Below, piece by piece: positions 10,726 to 24,600 of a DNA stretch of 64,000 bases. Made by a program: the position numbers and the translations under genes. A model generated the notes under the pieces. That model saw nothing but the letters and a program-made list of their open reading frames with translations. It was not told the DNA's origin and ran no database searches. The stretch comes from Saccopteryx bilineata. Lineage: Eukaryota; Chordata; Mammalia; Chiroptera; Emballonuridae. How positions within the stretch are numbered: the first letter of the stretch is position 1; the number at the start of each line of letters is the position of its first letter. The DNA lies in assembly GCF_036850765.1 (NCBI RefSeq), contig NC_089492.1:170188296-170252295 (forward strand). Direction: 5' to 3'.

Positions 10726-13300
10726 GAAGAATTTATAGAGACACCAAAATTTTGAGAGCTGGAATCAGTGTCATCTTGGCCAATTCCTTTTAGAATACTA
10801 ATATTTCTTGTCCGGAGTCCTGTTCCTGTCTCATGGACCTCTGCTCCTCCCTATTCTTGTGGGCACTGCCTAGACACGATTGTAGTTTCTTTCACCATCA
10901 CATTTCACAACAGTGATGGTGATAAGCACAGAGTGTCACCATGCTCCAGGCATCTTAGCGGTTCTCACACCACTGTCTTGTAATCATTGTTCTGTACAGT
11001 CTGGAAGTAACACAAAGAAAGTCACAGTTTAGTCTGCCTAGAAGTGACTTGGATATTTTTGCTGTTTTCAAGCACGAAAAAGAACCACGCAGGAAGTAGC
11101 AACAAACTCATAATCTTATCACTGAGCTGGCAGATTGAAAAAAGATCACTAGACAGTCATTGCATTGGTGCTATCTTTGGATTTCACAGTGACTCATCTG
11201 CAACCTTCACCAAATGAGTCAGCTGTGCCCAACTGGCCCCAAGCATATATATTTTGGTTGAGTGAGGAGACCGTATGACACCTGTCCTAGTCAACTGCAA
11301 ACTTGACATTTATGCCACTTTCAATACTGATTTATTGAATTGTGGTGTATAGATTGTTAACCAGTTAGGGCTTTTTTTAACTGACTGTGAAAGTAATAAA
11401 GAAGTTGTGGGAGAAATTAATTTTCTGGGACGTGGTTCACAATGAAGTCATGCTGACTAGAGAGCCAGGACATTTATGAGGATGCAAAAACACACCTTGT
11501 TGGCTTAATTGTTCACAGATGCAAATTAGCTTGCTTGAAATAGCTGGGCAGTGGGCTAACTGTAAGGTGTTATGCTGTTCCAAGTCTATTCTCCTTGAAC
11601 ACACATACTTGAGAGTGAAAGTGAGGGTTGTGAAGGTCATGAGAATGAATAAAGATGGGAACAGAAGGGGAGAAATCACGTGTAATACATTATAGCATTT
11701 TAATCATAGCTCTGAATTCATTAAAACATAAGTAAATGAAATCTTTAAGATAAAGTTATCAAACCCCACACAGGCCAGTTTAACATCAGTGGACTTAGTT
11801 TCTATCACAGGACAGGTGAGACAGAGAAAGAGAGTGAGTGCAACACATAAAAGAGAGCAAAGGAATCAGGGGAAAAGTCAAATCAGACATCCCTTCAGTT
11901 TGTTCATTTTTCACTCTTGGAGAGATGACTGTCAGGTGGAAAGTTTAAACAGGGATCAAGTACGGATTTGGCCAATGACTGAGCAAGGTCAGATAGATCA
12001 GCACAGAAACAGGGAGGTGTGGCCTCACTCCTGAGGGAGCCTCAAATAAAAGACTCCTGCTATTTTAAGGCCCTGGGGTCTAGGGGAGAAGAGAGCAACA
12101 CACCCTCCCCCAACAGCACAAGGAAGCTTCTGCTTGGTGGTGCCTAAGCTTGGAATGCAAGTATGTGTATGAGCACCGTGAGCAGGAAGGTGGGAAGGGC
12201 AGAGTCCTTGACAGTAATGCCCTCCAGAGACTGCAGTGCACTAACTGCACCAACTAATGTAGGGACAGCAGCTTTCTCAACACGAGGCCTGTCAGGCAAA
12301 GCCTATGTCTGGGCCCAAAAGCTCAAAGATAGTTTGAAAATGACTATTGTACTTGATAGAATATAAGATTATTTTATGAAGGGAAGATATAGTTATTTAG
12401 CTTTTAGGGAGAGTGGAGTTTAATATAATTTGTGTTAGTAAATAGTTATATTTAATTGGCTTAGTAAACCCACTGTAATATACCGGTTGATTCTGCTTTT
12501 GAATGCTTACTCTTTATCTTGCTAATGCAAACAAGATGGTTTTCTACTTCCTAGAAAATATTTTTGCTGTTCACTGCACATGTCTAAACTTTTGTGAATC
12601 TTCCATTAGGTGGACTAAATAAGAACTGTCAATAGTGTCATAAAATGTTATAGCCTGAAAATATGAAAGCTTTTGTAAATAAGATGTCAGTCATTTTTAT
12701 TAGTCAATTTCATGGTTGCTAACTAATTAGGAGCAGAGGAACAAGTCTTGCTAAATATAGATGCTTTGCCTCTTAAATCAGATTTGAAATAATGACTTAT
12801 AATTATTCAGCATTTGCACAGAACTTTTATATGAATAAAATGTATCCATCATTTTTATTAGGGATGTATATCATATACTTTTAGGAATTTATGTGCATTT
12901 ATATTGGTTGATGAATGAATTGCTCTGACTATATAAAACAAAACAGAAACAACCTTATAACATCCCATTTCCCAGTTTTTTGATGTAAGCTTAAGTTTAA
13001 GTTGAAAATCTTGACTTTAGAATTTAGTTGCATGTTACTAATAGATTCAAATAAATCTTTACTGATTTGTTTGCATGTGTCAGAAATAAAAATGGCATAT
13101 TTGGTAAAACTGTTTTTTGTGAATTTTGTTCCAGGACAATTGAAGTCAAGATTGTGTACATAAATAGCTTAGACAAGGTTTTTAAATTTAATGGAAGCAA
13201 ATCTAAGTAGTTGTGGATATATTCAATATATTTTGGTATAAGTATACTTTTAGTCTCACTGTGTATGTTTAACTGAGTACAATTCTGCCCCCAGTTCCAA
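10726..13300. other. Unassigned DNA
   Basis: I see no gene and no repeat I can assign. Frames such as 11789-12034 and 12163-12366 show no domain. Confidence 0.4.
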
Positions 13301-13304
13301 TGTG

Positions 13305-14085
13305 CGAGTTCACCCACACACACCAAGCAATTAATACAACACCAGCTAGATACACTACAATTTAAACCCAATTCTGACACTGTCTACCTGAAGGTAGCTT
13401 CTGACCCCACAGGTTAAAGACTCAATCTCACAAGACTGCTCTTTCCAACAGAACTGCAGATACCAATCACAAATTTGGGTTGTCAACTGTGCTTCTGACC
13501 CAACAGTTCTGAATCAGAGGTTCCAATGATCCCAATTAGATTATTTTACTACGTAGTTTCACAGAACTCGGGGAAACATTTTACTTAATCATATTACTGT
13601 AAAGGATATAACTCTGTAACAGCCAGATGCATAAGCAAAGTATGAGGAAAGCGCTCAGAACCTCCATTAGCTATCTATGCAACTGTCTTTCTCTAAATCT
13701 CCATGTGTCCCTCCACCAGTCCAGAAGATCCAAACACTGCTCTTTTGGGTTTTCAGGGAGGCTATCTTTTGTAGTCATGATTGATTAAATCATTGGCCAC
13801 TGTTTCACCTCCAGCCCCTCCACTCTCCTCCAAGGTTAAGATGGAGTGTGGGTGAGACTAAAAATTCCAACACTCTAATCACTTGTTTGAGCTCGCCCAA
13901 GCAGCCAGATCCCAAATTTAGGTTTTCTGGGGGCTTTCCCGATGTCATGTCATTAACACAACAAAAGACATCTTTATTGCTATCATCACAGGAAATTTCA
14001 AGGGCTTTACCAGTTCTGCTCCAGGAATGGGGACAAAGACCAGATATATATATTTTTATTATAAATTATAATATCACAGTGGGTA
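13305..14085 (+). mobile_element. Old LTR, probably ERVL/MaLR-like
   Basis: The run from about 13310 has the feel of an old mammalian LTR: GATTGATTAAATCATTGGCC, then CTCCAGCCCCTCCACTCTCC, GGGGGCTTTCCCGATGTCAT, and an end in AATATCACA. The boundaries and the family are uncertain. Confidence 0.45.
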
Positions 14086-14586
14086 TATTGTAAATGGTAA
14101 TGAATATTAATGGTCCTTTTCAAGGACTGCTTTCTAAAAAGGGGAACACACATTAGAATTGTGGGCTTCTGCGGAATACTTGGAACCCACTGATAAAAAC
14201 TTGATATTTCCTAGGTAATTATATCACATGCTGGAGCCATGGGCATAATACATCATGCCCAGAAAATAGTAACTGATGAAGCACTTCCAGCTTGAGAAAA
14301 GTTAATAATCACTCTACTGATCCAGAAGCAGTTACAATAAAAAACAAAACAAAACAAAAAACTAGTAGTTTAATATTATATGTCTCAAATAACTGGTTCT
14401 TTGATTTCCACATTCTTAGCTCTATTTTATGGGCACAGCCAAGACGAAGGTTCAGAGTTTTTCCTTAAGCTCTGTCTTGTATATCTAGTTGGTTAGAGAA
14501 CATGAGAGAGGAAAAGAGAAAGTACATTGGAAATTGGCCTAGGACACCGGCCCTCTGGAGAATAAGATTAGCATTTAATTAGAGGT
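14086..14586. other. Unassigned DNA
   Basis: No recognisable gene. The (AAAAC)n-like tract at 14339-14360 may be the tail of an undetected retroelement. Confidence 0.4.
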
Positions 14587-14596
14587 TAAAACAGTT

Positions 14597-17500
14597 TTAT
14601 GCCATTTAATATGATATTAGCTAATGGTTTATCATAAATGGCCTTTATTATGTTGAGATATTTTCCTTCTATACCCATTTTGTTGAGTGTTTTAAACATA
14701 AAATGGTGTTGTATTTTATTGAATGCCTTTTCTGCATGCAATATGGTATTTGTTTTTGTTTTGTTGATATGGTGTATTACATTAACTGTTTTACATATGT
14801 TGAACTATCCTTGAGATTCTGGGATAAATCTCACTTGATCATGATGCATTATTTTTTTAATCTGTTATTGTATTCGATATGCTAGTATTTTGTTTAGTAT
14901 TTTAGCATCTGTATTCATTAGAAATATTGGTCTGTAGTTTTCTTTTTTTGTGTTGTCCTTGCCAGGTATCAGTATGAGGGTTATGTTGGCCTCATAAAAT
15001 GTGTTTGGCAGTATTGCTTCATCTTTAAATTTTTGAAAGACTTTGAGGAGAATAGGAACCAAGTCTTCTTTGAATGTTTGATAGAATTCACTAGTATAGC
15101 CGTCTGGCCATGGACTTTTATTTTTGGGGAGGTTTTTGATAGTTGTTTCTATTTCCTTCTTGCTTATGGGTCTGTTTAGACTTTCTACTTCTTCATGACT
15201 CAGTCTAGGAAGATTGTATTATTCTAGAAATTTATCCATTTCTTCTAGATTGTTAAATTTGGTGGCATATAGTTTTTCATAGTATTCTACAATAATTCTT
15301 TGTATATCTATGATATCTATGGTGATTTCTCCTCTTTCATTTTGGATTTTGTTTATATGAGCTCTTTCTCTTTTTTCCTTAGTGAGTCTTGCCAAGGGTT
15401 TGTCAATTTTGTTGATCTTTTCAAAAAACCAGCTCTTTGTTTTATTAATTTTTCTATAGTTTTAATTGTTCTCTATTTCATTTATTTCTGCTCTGATTTT
15501 TATTATTTTCTTTCTCTGCTGGTTTTGGGTTGCCTTTGTTCTTCTTTTTCTAGTTCTTTAAGATGTGAATTTAAGTGGTTTACTTGAGCTCTCTTTTGTT
15601 TGTTAGACCTGAAGTAATATGAACTTCTCTCTTATTACTGCTTTTGCTGCATCTCAGAGATTCTGATATGTCATATTGTTATTTTTGATTGTCTCTATGT
15701 AACTTTTGGTCTTTGCTTTTATTTCTTCTTTGACTCACTCATTTTTTAAAAATATGTTGTATAGTTTTCACATTTTTGTGGGTTTGTTTACCTCTTTTTT
15801 GCAGCTGAATTCTAGTTTCAAGGTTTTATGATCAGAGAATATGCTGTCCACTCTCTCTGCTCTTATTCAACATAGTGCTGGAAGTTCTAGCCAGAGAAAT
15901 CAGACAAGAGAAAGAAATAAAACGTATTCATACTGGAAAAGAAGAAGTAAAGGTTTCACTTTTTGCAGATGATATGATCCTATACATTGAAAACCCCAAA
16001 GACTCCACAAAAAGACTACTAGAAACAATAAACCAATGCAGTAAGGTCACAGGATAAAAAATTAATATACAAAAGTCCATTGCCTTCCTATATGCCAACA
16101 ATGAAACATCAGAAAATGAACTAAAAAGAAAAAAGTCCCCTTCATGGTTGCAACAACAAAAAAATACCTAGGAATAAACATAACAAAGAATGTAAAGGAC
16201 CTATATAATAAAAACTACCAAGCATTGTTCAGGGAAATCAAAAAAGATATAATAAAATGGAAAAATATTTTCTGTTCTTGGATAGGAAGAATAAATATAG
16301 TCAAAATGACTATATTACCCAAAGGGATATACAAATTTAGTGCAATTCCCATCAAAATTCCAATGACATTTTTTAAAGAAATGAAACAAAAAATCTTCAG
16401 GTTTATATGGAACTCTAAAAAACCCCAAATAGCCAAAGCAATTCTAAGGAAAAAGAACAAAGCTGGGGGCATTACAATACCTGATTTCAAATTATATTAT
16501 AGAGCCATGATAATCAACCAATACCAGCATGGTATTGGTAGAAAAATAAACAATCAGACCAATGGAACAGAATAGAAAGCCCAGAAATAAAACCACATGT
16601 ATATGGTAAAATAATTTTTGATAAAGGGGCAAACAACACATAATGGAGAAAAGAAAGCCTCTTCAAAAAATGGTGCTGGGAAAACTGGAAAGCCACGTGC
16701 AAAAGAATGAAACTCAACTGCAGTTTATCCACTTGTACTAAAATTAATTCAAAATGGATCAAAGACCTAAATATAAGACCTGAAACAATAAATTACATAG
16801 AAGAAAACATAGGTACTAAACTCATGGACCTTGCTTATAAAGAGCACTTTATGAATTTGACTCCAAGGTCAAGGGAAGTGAAGGCTAAGATAAATGAATG
16901 GGACTACATCAGACTAAGAAGTTCTTGCACAGCAAGAGAAACTGACAACAAAATAAACAGACAGCCAACTAAATGGGAGTTGATATTTTCAAACAATAGC
17001 ACAGATAAAGGCCTAAAATAAAAATTATACAAAGAACTCATAAAATTCAGCAACAAACAAGCAAAAAATCCAGTAGAAAAAATGGAAAAAAGACATGGAA
17101 CAGACACTTATCCCAGGAGGAAATACAAATGGCCAGCAGATTTATGAAAATGTGCTCATCTTCATTAGCTACTAGAGAAATGCAAATCAAAACTACAATG
17201 AGATACGACCTTACACCTGTTAGATTAACTATTATAAACAAGACAAGTAATAACAAGTGTTGGAGAGGCTGTGGAGAGAAAGGAACCCTCATTCACTGTT
17301 GGTGGGAATGTAAAGTAGTACAACCATTATGGAAGAAAGTATGGTGGTTCCTCAAAAAATTAAAAACAGAACTACCACCCAGCAATTCCTCAGCTGGGTA
17401 TATATCCCCCCAACTCAAACACACTGGTATGTAAAGACACATGCAGCCCATGTTCATTGCAGCATTGTACACAGTGGCCAAGACATAGAAGCAACCAAAA

Positions 17501-17920
17501 AGCCCTTCAATAGATGATTGTATAGAGAAGATGTGGTACATATATACTATGGAATACTATTCAGCCATAAGAAATGATGACATTGGATCATTTACAACAA
17601 CATGGATGGATCTTGATAACATTATACTGATATGAAATAAGTAAATCAGAAAAAACTAAGAACTATATGATTCTATACATTGGTGGGACATAAAAATGAG
17701 ACTCAGGGTCATGGACAAGGGTGTGGTGGTTACTGGGGTGAGGAAAGGGAAGGGGCACAATAAAACTAGATAGAAGGTGACAGAAGACAATTTGACTTTG
17801 TCAATTGGGTATGCAACATAATCAAATATCAGAAGAACCTGGAGATGTTTTCTCTGAACCTATGTACCCTGATTGATCAATGTCACCCCATTAAAATGAA
17901 TAAAAAAAACCTGAAACAAA
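14597..17920 (+). mobile_element. L1 with inverted 5' part (twin priming)
   Basis: The element is flanked by a 10-bp duplication TAAAACAGTT at 14587-14596 and 17921-17930. The first part (14597-15845) is ORF2 in minus orientation. The rest (about 15846-17920) is ORF2 plus the 3' UTR in plus orientation, ending in an A-rich tail. By eye against the L1 at 38538-46323, the inverted part covers about 42905-44171 and the direct part starts at about 44214. The two join with a loss of about 40 bp. This fits one insertion by twin priming. Frames are broken, so the copy is dead. Confidence 0.9.
15875..17434 (+). pseudogene. L1 ORF2 fragment (RT to C-terminal Cys motif)
   Basis: The direct part of the inverted L1 keeps pieces of ORF2: the RT catalytic FADDMILY (frame 15875-16057), the [11 protein letters not shown] stretch (from 16144), and the C-terminal [18 protein letters not shown] motif near 17260-17310. 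In an intact L1 this protein nicks DNA and reverse-transcribes its own RNA. Here stops and frameshifts separate the pieces. Confidence 0.85.
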
Positions 17921-17930
17921 TAAAACAGTT

Positions 17931-18282
17931 CAATCCCTGCTAAGGTTATCTATTTTTGAAGGGAAGAAAAGCAGATTTAATCAAACATTTATAGGATTCA
18001 ATGTAATCCCTTTCACACAAAAAAATTCGTAGTCTGTTTTTAGTTTTTATGTTGTTTTCCTTGGCTCTCTGTTTCTATACTTTGGTTCCTTCAATGATCA
18101 TGTTTGTCAGACTGGTCCTTACTATCACTGTAATCCTATTTGTGGGAATGAATGCTCTTAGCTTCTGCTATGCTTTCTAGATTTTTTTTTGCTAGGGCCA
18201 TGTTTCTGTTTTCTTGATTTGTCAACACGGTCAGTTCTTCCTTGACTGCCACTTTGACTTTATTTGACTTCTTGCTTTCAAT
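17931..18282. other. Unassigned T-rich DNA
   Basis: No gene. It is pyrimidine-rich sequence between the inverted L1 and a SINE. Confidence 0.4.
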
Positions 18283-18475
18283 TAAAAAAATATATTTTTT
18301 AATTTATTAATTTTAAAGGGAGAGAAAGGAAGAGACACTGAGAAACATTGATTTGTTGTTCCACTTTATGAATTCATGAGTTGATTCTTGTATGTGCCCT
18401 GATGGGGGATGGAACCTTTGACTTTGGAATATCTGGAGGATGCTCTAACCAACTGAGCTGCTCACCAGGACCTGG
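18283..18475 (-). mobile_element. Old tRNA-derived SINE
   Basis: On the minus strand the head reads GTCCTGGTGAGCAGCTCAGT, then a box-B-like GGTTCCATCC, and the A-rich tail faces 18283. CTTGCTTT is found on both sides (near 18270 and 18478), a possible target duplication. It is a diverged relative of the bat SINEs. Confidence 0.6.
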
Positions 18476-18760
18476 TCCTTGCTTTTGCTTTTATGCTTAC
18501 CTGATTTCTTTTTGTTGCTGCTTCTACTCCATTTCCCTGCATTCCTACTTCTTTGTGTCCTTTCTCTGCTTTCTGCTATGTTTTTTTCTCTTACTTAGAA
18601 TCAGTTTTTTTTGTCATCTCTATGCTGTCTTCCATCTTTGCCTTCTTTATGATATTTTTTCTTCCACATAGCCCCAATTTCTTTGTGCCTTGTACCATTC
18701 ACTTTTCTTTCTTCCATCATTACCTCTTTCCTTATCATAGTCACAATCTTGTATTCTGTC
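18476..18760. other. Pyrimidine-rich spacer
   Basis: A CT-rich stretch gives long open frames (18381-18671, 18553-18822) with only low-complexity F/S/L residues. I do not take these as coding. Confidence 0.5.
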
Positions 18761-21072
18761 TCTCTCATTTTTTTACTAATTTTAATTTATTGTGTTTACA
18801 TGTATTCAAGTGTCCCACTTAATATAACACCCTCATCCCCCAACCACATGTCCCCCACTACACTCCTTTGTCACCCTCTCCTTAACTCCCTCCCCTTTCC
18901 CTCTGGGATTTGCTGTCCTGTTATTTGTATCTATGTGTTATGTATACAAAATTTTACTAATCCCTTCACCTTCTCTGATCCCATCCCCTCATCCCTCTTC
19001 CCTCTGACAGCTGTCCCTCTGCTCCCTGTGACCCTACTTCTGCCTCTATTCCATTCCTCAGTTCACCATGTTCATGAGATTCCACATATAAGTGAGATCA
19101 TATGATATTTGTTTTTCTCTGCCTGGCTTGTTTCACTTAGCATAATATTCTCCAGATCTATCCATGCCATTGCAAAAGGTAAGATTTCCTTCTTTTACAC
19201 AGCTGTGTAGTATTTCATTGGGTATATGTACCACAGCTTTTTAATCCACTCATCCACTGACAAACACTTGGGCTGTTTCCTGATCTTGGCTATTGTAAAC
19301 AATGCTGCAATAAACATGGGGATGCATATCTTCTTTTGAATCAGTGATTTGGTATTCTTAGAATGTATTCCTAAAAGTGGGATAGCTGAGTCAAAAGGCA
19401 GTTCCATTTTTAATTTTTTGAGGAAATGTCATACTGTTTTCCACAGTGACTGCAAAAGTCTCCATTCCCACCAGTAGTGCAGGAGGGTTCCCTTTTCTTC
19501 ACAACCTCACCAGCACTTATTGTGTGTTGATTTGTTAATGAGCGCCATTCTGGCAGGTGTGAAGTGGTATCTTGTAGATTTAATTTGTATTTCTCTGATG
19601 ATTAGTGACATTGAACATTTTTTCATATGCTTATTGGCCGTCTGTATGTCCTCTTTGGAGAAGTGTCTATTCAGTTTGTTTGCCAATTTTTAATTGGATT
19701 ATTCACCTTCCTGGTGTTGAGTTTTAGAAGTTCTTTATAAATTTTGGTTATTAGCCCTTTATCAGACATATTGTTGAATATGTTCTCCCATTGTGTGGGT
19801 TGTCTCCTATTTTTATTAATGGTGTCTTTTGCTGTGCAAAATCTTTTTAGTTTGATATAATTCCATTTGTTTATTTTGTCCTTTATTTCACTTGCCCATG
19901 GAGATAAATTGGCAAAAATATTGTTACAAGAGATATCAGAGTTTACTGCTTATGTTTTCTTCCAAGATGTTTATGGTTTTGCAATTTACATTTAAGTCTT
20001 TTATTCATTTTGAGTTTATCTTTGTGAATGGTGTAAGTTGGTGGGATAGTTACATTTTTTTTTTTTTATGTAGCTGGCCAATTTTTCCAACACCGTTTAT
20101 TAAAGAGATTATCTTCACTTCATTTTATGTTATTACCTCCTTTGTCAAATATTAATTGATAATAAAGGTGTGGATTTTTCTGTGGGTTCTCTGTTCTGTT
20201 TCATTGATCTGTATGCTTCTTCTTATGCCAGTACCAAGTTGTTTTGGTCACAGTGGCCTTCTAGTATAACTTGATATTAGGAAGTGTGATACCTCCCATT
20301 TTATTCTTCATTTTCAAGATTCCTGAGGCAACTTGTTTTCTTTTTTGGTTCCATATAAATTTTTGGAATATTTGTTCTATATCTTTGAAGTATACCATTG
20401 ATATTTTAATAGAAATTGCATTGAGTTTATAGGTTGCTTTGGGTGGTATAGACACTTTAATGATGTTTATTCTTCCTATCCCTGAACACAGTATATGCTT
20501 CCACTTCTTTGTATCTTCCTTGATTTCTTTGTTTAATGTCTTATAATTTTCTGAGTACAGGTCTTTTACCTCCTTGTTTAAATTTACTTCAAGGTACATT
20601 TTTTATTTTTGTTGCAATATCTAAAGGGATTATTTCCTTAATTTCTTTTTTTTGACAGTTTATTATTGTTGTATAAAAATGCCACTGATTTCTGAATAGT
20701 TATTTTATATTCTGCCACCTTGATAAATTTATTTATCAGGTCTAGTAGTTTCTTGACTGGACTTGAGGGTTTCTGTGTATAGTATCATGTCATCAGCAAA
20801 TAATGACAGTTATACTTCTTTTCTAATTAGGATACCTTTTATTTCTTTTTCTTGTCTGATTGCTGTGGCTAGGACTTCCAGAAATATGTTGAATAAGAGT
20901 GGTGAAAGGGGGGTACTACTGCCTTGTTCCTGATCTTAAAAGAGTCGCTTTTAATTTTTACCCATTGAGTATGATGTTGGCTGTCGGTTTGGCACAGATG
21001 GCCTTTATTATGTTGAGGTATGTCCCCTGTATTCCCACTTTTCTGAGAGTTTTGATCATAAATGGGTGCTGG

Positions 21073-22660
21073 GTTTTTTATTTTATTATTTTTAAATTTT
21101 GATTTATTTTTATTTACTTTTTAAAATTATTTTTTATTTTTTAATTACAGTTGACATACCATATTATGTTGGTTTCAAGGGTACAACCCAGTGATTAGAC
21201 ATTATATAGCCTACAAAATGAGCATCTCAATAACTCTCATATGCATCAAACACTATACATAATTATTAGAACATTATTGACTATATTCCTTATGCTGTAC
21301 TTTACATCCCCATGTCTATTCTGTAGAAACCAATTTATACTTCTTTTTTGTTGTTTTTTTTCTTTTTTTCCATTTTTTTATAAATAAATTTTTATTAATG
21401 TTAATGGGGTGACATCAATAAATCAGGGAACATATGTTCAAAGAAAACATATGCAGGTTATCTTGTCATTCAATTATGTTGCATACCCATCACCCAAAGT
21501 CAAATTGTCCTCTGTCAACCTCTATCTAGTTTTCTTTGTGCCCCTCCTCTTTCACCTCACCCTCCTCCCCTCCCATGCCCCCTCTCCTCCCACCCCCGGT
21601 AACCACCATACTCTTGTCCATGTCTCTTAGTCTTGTTTTTTTGTCCCACCAATGTATGGAATCATGTAGTTCTTGGTTTTTATGAATTTACTTATTTCAC
21701 TCCGTATAATGTTATCAAGATCCCACCATTTTGTTGTAAATGATCCAATGTCATCATTTCTTATGACTGAGTAGTATTCCATAGTGTATATGTGCCACAT
21801 CTTCTTTATCCAGTCTTCTATTGATGGGCTTTTTGGTTGTTTCCATGTCTTGGCTACTGTGAACAATGCTGCAATGAACATGGGGCTACATGTGTCTTTA
21901 TGTATCAATGTTTCTGAGTTTTGGGGGTATATATCTAGTAGAGGGATTGCTGGGTCATAAAGTAGTTCTATTTTCAGTTTTTTGAGGAACCACCATACTT
22001 TCTTCCATAATGGTTGTACTACTTTACATTCCCACCAATAGCGAATGAGGGTTCTTTTTTCTCCACAGCCTCTCCAACATTTGCTATTACCTGTCTTGTT
22101 GATAATACCCTAATCTAACAGGTGTGAGGTGGTTTCTCATTGTAGTTTTGATTTGCATTTCTCTAATAACTAATGAAGATGAGCATCTTTTCATATATCT
22201 GTTGGCCATCTGTATTTTTTCCTGGGAGAAGTGTCTGTTCATGTCCTCTTCCCATTTTTTTATTGGATTGTTTGTTTGTTTGTTGTTGAGCTTTATGAGT
22301 TCTTTGTAAATTTTGGATATTAGGCCCTTATCTGAGCTATTGTTTGAAAATATCATTTCCCATTTAATTGGCTGTCAGTTTATTTTGTTGTCAGTTTCTC
22401 TTGCTGTGCAAAAACTTCTTAGTCTGATGTATTCCCGTTTATTTATCTTAGCCTTCACTTTCCTTGACTTTGGAGTCAAATTCATAAAGTGCTCGTTATA
22501 ACCAAGGTCCATGAGTTTAGTACCTATGTTTTCTTCTATGTAATTTATTGTTTCAGGTTTTATATTTAGGTCTTTGATCCATTTTGAATTAATTTTTGTA
22601 CAAAGGGACAAGCTGTAGTCTAGTCTCATTCTTTTGCATGTGACTTTCCAGTTTTCCCAG
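21073..22660 (-). mobile_element. Younger L1 3' pieces inserted in older L1
   Basis: The host L1 reads ...AAATGGGTGCTGG up to about 21072 and resumes at GTGCTGGATTTTATT (22662-22668), so GTGCTGG flanks the block. Inside are two 3' ends. The first, at about 21100-21355 (TTAATTACAGTTGACATACC), is older. The second, about 21365-22659, is younger, with a 3' UTR like the L1 ending at 46323, and is cut off at GTTTTCCCA. Confidence 0.75.
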
Positions 22661-23948
22661 AGTGCTGGATTTTATTAAATGCTTTTTCTACATGTATTGA
22701 TATAATCATGTGACTTTTATTCTTCCTTTTATGTGATGAATCACATTTATTGATTTGAGAATATTGTACCAGCTTTGCCTAACCATAATAAATCTCACTT
22801 GATGATTATGTATGTTATTTTTGATGTATTGTTGGATCCAGAATGGTAATATTTTTTTGAGAATTTTAGCTTTTACGTTCATCAGGGATATTAGCCTATA
22901 GTTTTCTTTCTTTGTAGTATATTCAGCTGGTTTTGAAATGAGGATCATGCTTAACTCATAAAAAAAGCTTGGAAGTCTTCCCTCCTCTTGAATTTTTTGA
23001 AATACCTTGAGAACGATAGGTGTTAGTTCTTCTTTGAATGTTTGGTATAATTTACCTGTGAAGCCATCTGGTCCAGGACTTTTGTTCTAAAAACTGTTTC
23101 AATTTCATTTGTTGTAATCAGTCTGTTTAGGTTTTCTGATTCTTTCAGATTGAATATTGGATGATTGTATGTTTCTAGAAATTTATGCATTTCATTTAGG
23201 TTGTCCAATTTTTTGGCATATAGCTCTTCATAGTATTTTCTTACAATCCTTTTATTTCTGTGGTGTCAGTTGTTACTTCTCCATTTTCATTTCTAATTTT
23301 ATTTATTTGAGTCCTCTCATTATTTTTCTTGATGAGTCTGGTTAAAGGTTTGTCAGTCTTGTTTACCTTTTCAAGGAACCAGCTTTTAGTTTCATTGATC
23401 TTTTGTGTTGTTTTTTAGCCTCTATGTCATTTATTTTTACTCTGATCTTTATTATTTTCTTCTTTCTACTTCCTCTGAGCTTTGTTTGTTGTTCTTTTTT
23501 TAGTTCTTTTAGGTGCAGGGTTAAGTTGTTTACTTGATCTTTTTCTTGCTTCTCAAGGTATTTCTGTAATGCTATGAAATTTCTTCTCAGGACTACTTTT
23601 GCTGTGTCCCATAGATTTTGAATTGTAGGCTCACTTTTATTTGTTTCAAGGTTATTTTTGATTTCTTCATTGATCTCATTGTTAACCCATTCATTATGTA
23701 ATAACATGCTATTTATTCTCCAGGTATTTGAATTTTTTTATTGTAGTTGATTTCTAATTTCATGCCATTGTGATCAGAGAAGAGGCTTGATATGATTTCA
23801 ATCTTCTTAAATTTATTGAGACTTGTTTTGTGTCCTAACATATGGTCTGTCCCTTAGAATGTACCATGAGCATTTGAAAAGAATGTATATTCTCTTGCTT
23901 TGAGGTAAAAGGTTCTGAAGATATTTATTAAATCCAGTTGATCTAGTG

Positions 23949-23995
23949 CAGGGGCCTCAAACTTGGGCCCGCAGGCCGCGAGTTTGAGACCCCTG
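23949..23995. mobile_element. 47-bp hAT-like mini-element
   Basis: The element starts CAGGGGCCTCAAACTTGGGC and ends CGAGTTTGAGACCCCTG, imperfect terminal inverted repeats that meet almost in the middle. An exact 8-bp duplication ATCTAGTG flanks it (23941-23948 and 23996-24003), the length expected of hAT elements. There is no internal coding. It lies inside the old L1. Confidence 0.85.
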
Positions 23996-24600
23996 ATCTA
24001 GTGTGTCATTGAGGACCACTGTTTCTTTGTTAATTTTCTGTCTGGAAGATCTATCCATTGATGTTAGTGGGGTATTAAAATCTCCCAGCATTATAATATT
24101 GCTGTTGATCTTGCCCTTTGTGTCTGTCAGAACCTGCTTTATATATTCAGGTGCTCCTATATTAGATGCATAGATATTTACAATGGTTATATCCTCCTGT
24201 TGCATTGCTCCCTTTATCATTATGTAGTGACCTTCTTTATCCCTTCTTTATCCCTTTAACCTTTGTTTTAAAGGCTATTTTGTTAGATATTAGTATTGTT
24301 ACCCTAGCTTTTTTTTCATTTACATTTCCATGAAATACTTTTTTTCAATCTATGTGTATCTTTTGTTCTGAGGTAGGTCTTTTGTAGATAGCATATGTAC
24401 AGGTCCTATTTTCTTATCTATGCAGCTACTCTATATCTTTTGATTGGAGGATTTAATCCATTTACATTTATAGTTATTTTTGATATGTATTAATTATTGC
24501 CATTTTATTTTTTAAATCTAAAATCTTTCTATCAATTTCTTTTTTCCTTTGATCTTTTTATAGCAGGCCCTTAACATTTCTTGCAACTGATTTGGTTGTA
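23957..24600 (-). pseudogene. L1 ORF2 endonuclease fragment
   Basis: The minus frame 24220-23957 reads ITIVNIYASN, then IIMLGDFNTPLTSMDRSS, matching the apurinic-type endonuclease domain that nicks target DNA. The endonuclease N-terminal side is on the higher coordinates and is decayed. The 47-bp hAT-like element has inserted into this domain. Confidence 0.75.

Noticed and set aside
18381..19105. ORFs rich in Phe, Ser, Leu
   Set aside because: They are pyrimidine-rich spacer and antisense L1 3' UTR.
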